5,170 bases of DNA from positions 1-5,170 of the forward strand of contig CAYSLA010000216.1 of NCBI GenBank assembly GCA_964431685.1, read 5' to 3'. The notes beneath the pieces were generated by a model. That model saw only the letters and a list, made by a program, of their open reading frames with translations. It had not been told where the DNA came from and made no database searches. Of this stretch, positions 1 through 5,170 are shown in pieces. The first letter of the stretch is position 1, and the number at the start of each line of letters is the position of its first letter. The stretch comes from CAYSLA01 sp964431685. GTDB lineage: Bacteria; Armatimonadota; UBA5829. The translations under genes were made by a program, and so were the position numbers.

Positions 1-2
1 GC

Positions 3-32
3 GTCCAGGAGATAGAAGAAGGCACAAAATGA
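3..32 (+). CDS. Possible 3' end of an upstream gene (partial), overlapping the next start by ATGA
   Basis: One reading frame entering from the left edge gives nine codons (VQEIEEGTK) and stops at TGA 30-32. That stop shares the bases ATGA with the start codon at 29-31. A four-base stop/start overlap is a common sign of translational coupling in bacterial operons. The nine residues look like a plausible hydrophilic protein C-terminus, but the fragment is far too short to identify. Another frame also stops nearby (TAG 13-15), so the assignment is only suggestive. Confidence 0.3.
   Translation, partial: VQEIEEGTK
17..22 (+). promoter_or_regulatory. Ribosome binding site for the GH42-like gene
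   Basis: AGAAGG lies six bases before the ATG at 29. A second purine-rich stretch, AGGAGA at 7-12, lies 16 bases upstream and is too far to be the main site. The well-spaced site supports ATG 29 as the start, even though the frame is open further upstream to the window edge. Confidence 0.6.
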
Positions 33-2047
33 AACTCAACAAAGCATCAATCTCCTTTAGAATCGGCATTGCAATGTGGGGCGATAAGCAGGTGTTTGAG
101 GCGCTGCTCGATCTGTTCGACCGGTACCCCGGCGCCACAGATGATCTTGCGTTCTTCACATCACACACGCATCCTCCGCTTCCGGCCGACGTGATAGTAG
201 AGCGGGCGGGGATACTCAAACTGCGCATCTCCGCCGCGAAAGAACGCGGTTATGGCGCGGGGATCAACATCCTCGCAACCTTAGGCCACCATGAAGAGAA
301 CCTGCCTCACTCAATCGGCAGCGACTATCCGCGGATGGTCAGCCTTGAAGGGGCCCTCTGCCGGGGTGTGCTTTGCCCAAACGCCGACAAGACTTACGAC
401 TACTCAACTCAGGTCTACACGGCCCTCGCGCTCGCAGAGCCGGACTTCATCTGGATAGACGACGACGTTCGCCTGCACGGGCATGCGCCGATTGTTGCCG
501 GATGCTTCTGCGATACGTGCCTTGCCCTCTTCCGGCAGAGGTCTGGCGTCGACTACACCAGGGAGTCGCTGAGCAAAGCATTCAACGATGCCCAGCAACG
601 TGAGAAGCTGCGCGTACGTGCGGAGTGGATGGAGCACAACCGTGCGACGATCAACAGACTGTTCGCGCATATCGAGAAAACCGTGCATGCGGTTCGCCCA
701 CGCATGCCGCTGGGGTTTATGACCGGAGATCGGTTCTTCGAGGGATACGACTTCGCGAAATGGGCTGAGACGCTCACAGGTCCCGACGGGATCGAAGTCC
801 TGTGGAGACCGGGGGGCGGGTTCTATGACGACGTGATGCTGGCCGGAATGACTATGAAGAGCCACGACATCGGCCGCCAGGTATCCGTTCTGCCCGACAG
901 CGTGGTATGCATTCAGTCTGAGATCGAGAACTTCCCGTATCAGACGCTCAAGAAGGGGCGGGTCCTAACGTCGCTGGAAGCCGCGTCGCACATCGCGTCG
1001 GGTTGCACTGGTGCCGCGTTCAACATCCTTGCGATGAACCCGGTCTTCGATCAGACTGCGCCGTTCAAGGAGCACGAGCCATTTGTAGAGAAGATGGCGG
1101 CATCGCGGCCATTTTACGATTTGCTGGTGTCCACGGTCGGCCGCTCGGCCCCACAGGGGCTCTACACGGGCTGGACAAAGAACAGCTTCCTGGCGAGCAA
1201 CATTGCTGGCGACTGGCTGACGGGCAATATCTGGGAAGACATCGCTGCTCCGGGCAGAGAAATGTTCGAGCTTGGGCTTCCGGCGGCGTACAGGCCGGAT
1301 GCCGCGCAGGTGACCATGCTCTCGGGTGATTCCGTGATGGCCCTGAATGACGGCGAAATCCGGCAGATTCTGTCGAGTGGTGTGTATATGGACGCGAAGG
1401 CCCTGGGTCGGCTCAACGAGCGCGGCTATGGCAAGCTGACGGGGTTCCGATCGATCGACTTCATCTGCGAAGACTCAATAGAGCGATACGTTGACCATCC
1501 GATGAATGCTGGGATACTGGGCGCGCTTCGAGACTGCCGGCAATCGTTCCCCGGATGGATGAAGCCGGCCGCAGTGCTTGAGAAGACCAATGATGACGCG
1601 CAGACGGTTTCGGAGATAATCGACTACGCGGACGATGTTATGGCGGCTTGCGGCTCTGGCGTATTTGAAAACGAGCTCGGCGGTCGCGTATTTGTCGGAG
1701 GTTACTTTCTCTGGAGGTTCATCCAGGATCTGCCGAAGGTCACACAGCTCAAGGCACTGATGCGGTGGCTTTCCCGAGACTCAATTCCAGCCTATGTTTC
1801 GTCGTTCCACCGCGCAAACCTGTGGGCCCGAGACATTGGCGCCGACGCTCCCGCAGTGATACTGATCAATCCGAACATTGAACCGGCTGAAGGGCTTAGA
1901 GTCGCAATCCGCACACCGCGTGACGCGGTCAACGTGTTCGACATGCAGTGCCGAAAGACCACTCTTGGGAGCACGCAATCCGATGGGCACTACAGGCTGT
2001 TTGAACTGCCTGCAGTCGGACCCTGGGAAATGAGGCTGGTCGTCTAG
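29..2047 (+). CDS. GH42-like glycoside hydrolase (beta-galactosidase-type architecture), atypical active site
   Basis: Predicted cytoplasmic glycosidase of 672 residues with no signal peptide or membrane segment. Residues 8-360 look like a (beta/alpha)8 barrel: it opens with FRIGIAMWGD, and Cys116 plus the CFCDTC motif (Cys159, Cys161, Cys164) matches the four-cysteine zinc site of GH42 enzymes in order and spacing. IWIDDDVR (141-148) sits where GH42 has the W-x-x-D-N-E acid/base motif, so Asp146 would replace the usual Glu. Glu298 or Glu300 (IQSEIENFP), followed by an ASGCTGAAFN segment, sits where the nucleophile Glu and the HGA-type strand of GH42 occur. Residues about 365-585 resemble the amidotransferase-like trimerization domain, including GVYMDAKALGRLNERGYG. 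Residues about 590-672 form a beta-rich C-terminal domain. The length is typical of GH42. The alignment was made by eye from memory. Fold and clan are likely; substrate is unknown and need not be a beta-galactoside. It converges with the next gene. Confidence 0.8.
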   Translation: MKLNKASISFRIGIAMWGDKQVFEALLDLFDRYPGATDDLAFFTSHTHPPLPADVIVERAGILKLRISAAKERGYGAGINILATLGHHEENLPHSIGSDYPRMVSLEGALCRGVLCPNADKTYDYSTQVYTALALAEPDFIWIDDDVRLHGHAPIVAGCFCDTCLALFRQRSGVDYTRESLSKAFNDAQQREKLRVRAEWMEHNRATINRLFAHIEKTVHAVRPRMPLGFMTGDRFFEGYDFAKWAETLTGPDGIEVLWRPGGGFYDDVMLAGMTMKSHDIGRQVSVLPDSVVCIQSEIENFPYQTLKKGRVLTSLEAASHIASGCTGAAFNILAMNPVFDQTAPFKEHEPFVEKMAASRPFYDLLVSTVGRSAPQGLYTGWTKNSFLASNIAGDWLTGNIWEDIAAPGREMFELGLPAAYRPDAAQVTMLSGDSVMALNDGEIRQILSSGVYMDAKALGRLNERGYGKLTGFRSIDFICEDSIERYVDHPMNAGILGALRDCRQSFPGWMKPAAVLEKTNDDAQTVSEIIDYADDVMAACGSGVFENELGGRVFVGGYFLWRFIQDLPKVTQLKALMRWLSRDSIPAYVSSFHRANLWARDIGADAPAVILINPNIEPAEGLRVAIRTPRDAVNVFDMQCRKTTLGSTQSDGHYRLFELPAVGPWEMRLVV

Positions 2048-2060
2048 ACGATATGAGTTA

Positions 2061-4040
2061 CTATCGCAGCAGTAACGGGAACAAACGTTGCGGGTTGTTG
2101 GGCTCTTCGCTCTCGGGGATTCCCCACGAGAAGAAGATGCCGTAGCCGCGGCCTGCCGCAAGATCAAAGGCGATGACCACCTCGTGCTCTCCGGTCTCCA
2201 GGTCGACTTCCACTCGCGATCGGCCTGGAGCTGCAGGGTTGCGGGTCTCGGGATCGGTTAGCACGCTCTCTCCGTCTACGAAGACCCGCACCCCGCCGTC
2301 ACTGCCGATGTTCATCTCCCACCGACCGCGCTGTGATACGCTGAAGCGATTGGCGAAGTATACGATGCCGTCGGCTGAGCCGAAGTGATGGATATTCACG
2401 AAACCGTTGCCTTCGGCTCCAACAGGCTTCCAGTCAAGCGACGACTCCAACCCCAGGCACGGTGCCCCCGCGACGCCGCCTGGCGCTTTGGCGGTTGGTT
2501 CGGATACTTTCCACGAAAGTACGGCGCTGGACTCCCAGCGATAGCCGAAGATTTTGGCGCAGGTGAGCCGGATGCGCAGTTGTATGGTCTTGCCCTTCAG
2601 TTCCGACAGGTCCTTCTTGCCTCTCCACTGCAGTGGAGTCCAAATCTCATCCCCTCTGAAAGGGATGCACTCGTCGAATGTGAACCCGGGGATCGGTCTT
2701 GCGAAGAACTGCGACACCGATTCCCACAGTTCGACTTCGACGCTGCCTGATTTGCTGGTGCGGGCGTTGATCTCGATAGGCGCGCCGGTGCATCCTTCTC
2801 CCCGTGTCCAGAACTCGCCGTACTCCTCGGTCTCGATGCCGGCCAGCCGGCCATCATCCCAGAGCGCCCAGGCAAACGCCGATGGCGACGGTGCAAAGTC
2901 CTTGTAGAAGTACTCGTAGTCTTCATTATGGGTGACATTCACCCCGTGGTACGGGAGTCCGATGGTGCCATCAGGTAGTCGCACCATATTGGGGCTGGTG
3001 TATACTGCGGCACAATCCCAGTCGCCGGGTCTGCCGTGCTCCACGATTGGATCGTACGACACCCAGTTAATCACTCTGTTGTTGTGTGTGATGCCTAGTC
3101 GAACATCGACCAGGTCGCTGGAATGGTGGTAGATGGCGTTGAAGATCAGTTTGATGGCGGGTTCGTCGGGATAGCGGGTAAACCCGTTTGTGTAGTAGTC
3201 GTCGCCGGGGGCGTCCATTGGGCCGGAGTGAGCGATTACCTCCGCACTCGGCCAGCGCCTGAAGTCATCCGTTTCCGAATAGCTGATAGCACGCTCGCCC
3301 AGATGCCCGCGGAAGTAGCCCACATACTTCCGGTTCTCGTCGTCCCAGTAGGCGATATTCTGAGTGTCGTGGAAGTATGAGAGCAGCGGCTCGGGCAATC
3401 GTGTCCAGTGGTATCCATCCGGTGAGACGGAGCCGAACAGCCCATAGCAGGCTCCATCGGAGAACCGGTCGAAGAGAAAGCACTTGTAGCGTTCGGCCTC
3501 CGGGGCCGCGTCGTCGCGGAATACGGCGCCCGAGCTGTAGTCGCCAATCGCGACGATGTTATTCTCCGTCGATCCATCGTAGACATATATGCCCAGAGCA
3601 GGCTTCACCCAGTGCAGCCCGTCTTCGCTCTCGGCATAGCACAAGCCGTTCTTGCCAAGGTCCATCTGCCGGCCCTCGTGAAAGGTCTGCTCCACCAGGT
3701 CTCCGGGGCCCAACGGCCTGGGAAACGCCACGCCATACCAGCAGCGATAGCGCCCATTTTCGTGGATAACCGACATGTGGTACAGATGCTGTTCCCAGGG
3801 CTTGTCCTCTCGCAGCCAGGGGGCAGATTTCCGAGCCTTCTCGATAGTGATCTTCACTCCGTAAGGCAACCGGTTGCGTTTCATCCCGTGACCTGACGTA
3901 TCCGTATAGATGCCCCAGTCGTTTCTGTGGCGTTCGATGAGCGCCTGGCCTTCCTCCGAGATTCGCTCCGGGTCCAGTGTCGCAACCATCTGTCCCTTCT
4001 CTACGTGAATCCAGTCGACAAAAAGACGTGTGGTGGTCAT
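2061..4040 (-). CDS. GH32/GH43-like five-bladed propeller protein with beta-sandwich and PA14-like C-terminus
   Basis: Putative glycoside hydrolase of 659 residues without a signal peptide. Residues about 1-400 look like a five-bladed beta-propeller of the GH32/43 type. A blade motif of the form S-x-D-G-x-x-W recurs: SEDGLHW (138-144), SPDGYHW (206-212), the looser SETDDFRRW (255-263) and THNNRVINW (318-326). HWVKPALG followed by NGxxxNN-like DGSTENNIV (155-163), and DTQNIAYWDDENRKYVGYFR (225-244), are typical of propeller glycosidase-like proteins of Planctomycetes-style genomes. Residues about 405-512 form a beta-sandwich (PGFTFDECIPFRGDEIW; WRGKKDLSELKGKTIQLRIR) seen at the C-terminus of the same family. 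Residues about 545-640 look PA14/jelly-roll-like (YFANRF, GSDGGVRVFVDG, AGRGYGIFFSW). The catalytic acids cannot be assigned with confidence. Start ATG 4040 lies 20 bases after the stop of the sialidase-like gene and has an AAAGGA site, so the two are probably one operon. Substrate is unknown; fructosidase activity is not implied. Confidence 0.78.
   Translation of the reverse strand: MTTTRLFVDWIHVEKGQMVATLDPERISEEGQALIERHRNDWGIYTDTSGHGMKRNRLPYGVKITIEKARKSAPWLREDKPWEQHLYHMSVIHENGRYRCWYGVAFPRPLGPGDLVEQTFHEGRQMDLGKNGLCYAESEDGLHWVKPALGIYVYDGSTENNIVAIGDYSSGAVFRDDAAPEAERYKCFLFDRFSDGACYGLFGSVSPDGYHWTRLPEPLLSYFHDTQNIAYWDDENRKYVGYFRGHLGERAISYSETDDFRRWPSAEVIAHSGPMDAPGDDYYTNGFTRYPDEPAIKLIFNAIYHHSSDLVDVRLGITHNNRVINWVSYDPIVEHGRPGDWDCAAVYTSPNMVRLPDGTIGLPYHGVNVTHNEDYEYFYKDFAPSPSAFAWALWDDGRLAGIETEEYGEFWTRGEGCTGAPIEINARTSKSGSVEVELWESVSQFFARPIPGFTFDECIPFRGDEIWTPLQWRGKKDLSELKGKTIQLRIRLTCAKIFGYRWESSAVLSWKVSEPTAKAPGGVAGAPCLGLESSLDWKPVGAEGNGFVNIHHFGSADGIVYFANRFSVSQRGRWEMNIGSDGGVRVFVDGESVLTDPETRNPAAPGRSRVEVDLETGEHEVVIAFDLAAGRGYGIFFSWGIPESEEPNNPQRLFPLLLR
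2623..2638. repeat. 16-base perfect palindrome inside coding sequence
   Basis: CTCCACTGCAGTGGAG is its own reverse complement and is centred between 2630 and 2631. It lies within codons for TPLQWR of the propeller/PA14-like gene, about residues 468-473, and has no loop. It may be a chance product of the codons used. Confidence 0.35.
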
Positions 4041-4051
4041 ATCCGTGTGAG

Positions 4052-4057
4052 TCCTTT
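4052..4057 (-). promoter_or_regulatory. Ribosome binding site for the propeller/PA14-like gene
   Basis: On the minus strand the 20-base gap between the two genes contains AAAGGA, 11 bases before ATG 4040. The spacing is slightly long but usable. It is the only Shine-Dalgarno-like stretch in the gap and supports translation from 4040 on a transcript shared with the upstream gene. Confidence 0.45.
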
Positions 4058-4060
4058 CTG

Positions 4061-5170
4061 TTATCTGGGGCAGGTCTCAATTACCCGCACAAGGATGGTC
4101 TTGCGGGGCTGACCTTTGGAGTCGCGATAGTTGAAGTCCGAGTAGACGATCAAGGCGCGGTTATCATCCAGGGCCACCATCTCAGTGTGGCCGCAAGAGT
4201 TCCATCCTCCGGGGGCCGGCGGCGAGAAAGGCATATGAACTGGTGGCTGCCAGTTCAGCCCGGTCGGGTCGATGGTGGCGCGCACCGCGATATACGTGGG
4301 CCCGCCCGACTGCCCATAGGAGGCTAGGGTGACGCCGTTGTCCAGCGTCAGCAGTTGAGGCATCTTGCCACCATCGAAATCTGGATCGAAAGCCACCGGT
4401 TTCGACCACGTCTGCGCACCGTCTTCAGAGCGTGTCAGGTACAATGGCCCATGTCCATTTCCGTCGCTCGTGCGCATCAGGCAGATGACCGAGCCGTCAG
4501 GACGGAAATCGTAGTCCGGTTCAGTGAAACCTTCCCGCTTGTCCGCCAGAGGATCAACTGCACAATCACCGGCGTAGGGGATTTCACCCAGCAAATCCCA
4601 CGTGTGCCCCTGATCGAGTGAGCGCAGGAACAGCGGGGTGTAGAGCGGCTTTCCCGCCTGCAGGCGCACATCGTAGGTGACCGCCCACAGCGAACCATCC
4701 GGCGCCACCCGCATCTTGCCATACAAGCAAGGCGTGGGGAGCGCGCCCCGCCGAACCTGCCCGATCCCGTCGACACCCGACACCGTGCCGCGGGCTTCTT
4801 CGTGCGTCACACTGCGCAGTTCGCCGGGAATGCGCACTTCTGCGACTTCCTCGACCCAGGTGCTGCCACCGGCGGGCAGACGCCGAAACCACCATTCGCT
4901 CAGTTCAGGCGGCAAGTCCTCCGCGCGGTACAGCGACTGCGGATAGTCCCAGACCACGTAGTCACAAACCGATTTCGGAAGCTCGAAATCCTCAGCGCGA
5001 CGACAAGGCCGATGCATAGGCTGCAACCGATCGCCTTTGGGCAGGAGCAGACCGTCCTCCACTTCGTGGCCTATCTGCGGCGAACCGACGTGCCAGGTAG
5101 TGCCCTCTTCGTCCGAATAAGCGTGCCCCATCGGCTTGCCGTAAGAGTAGGCGCTGTCGGGTTCGAGCGA
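4061..5170 (-). CDS. Sialidase/BNR-repeat (exo-alpha-sialidase-like) protein, N-terminus cut by window edge
   Basis: The frame is open to the right edge, giving 369 visible residues; the ATG at 5131 is internal. The 13 codons before it read naturally (SLEPDSAYSYGKP), lead straight into an Asp-box, and show no ribosome site. Numbering from the edge, Asp-boxes (S-x-D-x-G-x-T-W) occur at 19-26 (SDEEGTTW), 184-191 (SLDQGHTW) and 248-255 (SEDGAQTW, Ala for Gly). These mark a six-bladed sialidase-type propeller. EPDYDFRPDG...LMRTS places Glu217 and Arg233 at positions matching the conserved Glu and one triad Arg of the family, and KMPQLLTLDNGVTLASYG matches a further blade. The last blade reads GHTEMVALDDNRALIVYSDF, with His328 where sialidases usually carry the nucleophilic Tyr. 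Boxes 1 and 2 are separated by an unusually long stretch of about 157 residues. It could be a sialidase, another propeller glycosidase or a non-catalytic glycan binder. It leads an operon with the gene 20 bases downstream. Confidence 0.78.
   Translation of the reverse strand, partial: SLEPDSAYSYGKPMGHAYSDEEGTTWHVGSPQIGHEVEDGLLLPKGDRLQPMHRPCRRAEDFELPKSVCDYVVWDYPQSLYRAEDLPPELSEWWFRRLPAGGSTWVEEVAEVRIPGELRSVTHEEARGTVSGVDGIGQVRRGALPTPCLYGKMRVAPDGSLWAVTYDVRLQAGKPLYTPLFLRSLDQGHTWDLLGEIPYAGDCAVDPLADKREGFTEPDYDFRPDGSVICLMRTSDGNGHGPLYLTRSEDGAQTWSKPVAFDPDFDGGKMPQLLTLDNGVTLASYGQSGGPTYIAVRATIDPTGLNWQPPVHMPFSPPAPGGWNSCGHTEMVALDDNRALIVYSDFNYRDSKGQPRKTILVRVIETCPR

Noticed and set aside
404..865. 153-codon open frame on the minus strand inside the GH42-like gene
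   Set aside because: It lies entirely opposite a well-supported gene, reads as low-complexity Arg/Pro-rich sequence with no recognisable domain, and open antisense frames are common in GC-rich DNA.
2040..2051. Perfect 12-base palindrome TCGTCTAGACGA considered as an operator or terminator
   Set aside because: About one palindrome of this length is expected by chance in a window this size. It has no loop or T-tract and is not upstream of any promoter.
2048..2060. Possible attachment site or insertion scar at the gene junction
   Set aside because: No direct repeats, integrase or tRNA remnants were seen; both flanking genes end naturally with intact C-terminal domains.
2623..2638. 16-base palindrome considered as a regulatory operator
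   Set aside because: It is deep inside a gene, fully explained by codons for TPLQWR, and sits far from any start. It is kept only as a low-confidence sequence feature.
3377..3769. 130-codon plus-strand open frame
   Set aside because: It is antisense to the propeller domain and its Arg/Ser/Pro-rich translation is typical of a shadow frame.
3559..4080. 173-codon open frame on the minus strand, overlapping the start of the propeller/PA14-like gene
   Set aside because: It is the same strand in another frame of a gene with clear family motifs. Its translation is Arg/Gly-rich and has no family-like pattern.

Overview
The window looks like a carbohydrate-processing region of an uncultured bacterium. 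It is moderately GC-rich, almost entirely coding, and has short gaps between genes. The protein styles are a GH42-like barrel with a triple-Asp motif, a GH32/43-like propeller carrying a PA14-like tail, and a sialidase-type BNR propeller. In my experience such proteins are common in Armatimonadota, Planctomycetota, Verrucomicrobiota/Lentisphaerota and similar glycan-degrading lineages. No marker gene fixes the taxon, so this is an inference.

Layout: a complete plus-strand gene (29-2047) encodes a 672-residue protein with the three-part plan of GH42 beta-galactosidases. It may be translationally coupled to an upstream gene whose last codons lie at the window's left edge, ending in an ATGA overlap. 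A 13-base gap follows, and then two genes on the minus strand converge on it. The promoter-distal one (4040-2061) encodes a 659-residue protein with a five-bladed-propeller glycosidase-like N-terminus, a beta-sandwich and a PA14-like C-terminus. Upstream of it, 20 bases away, is a sialidase/BNR-repeat gene (from the right edge to 4061). Its reading frame stays open to the window edge, so its N-terminus is missing here.

The two minus-strand genes are almost certainly co-transcribed. Together the three proteins would fit stepwise trimming of a complex glycan by exo-acting enzymes: a barrel enzyme that may act on galactoside-like or related sugars, plus two propeller enzymes. Substrates cannot be read from the sequence. 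Neither complete protein has a signal peptide or membrane segment, which points to the cytoplasm. The points most worth a second look are the substituted catalytic positions: Asp where GH42 has its acid/base Glu, with the zinc-cysteine site retained, and His where sialidases carry the nucleophilic Tyr. No mobile element, CRISPR array, RNA gene or convincing terminator was found.
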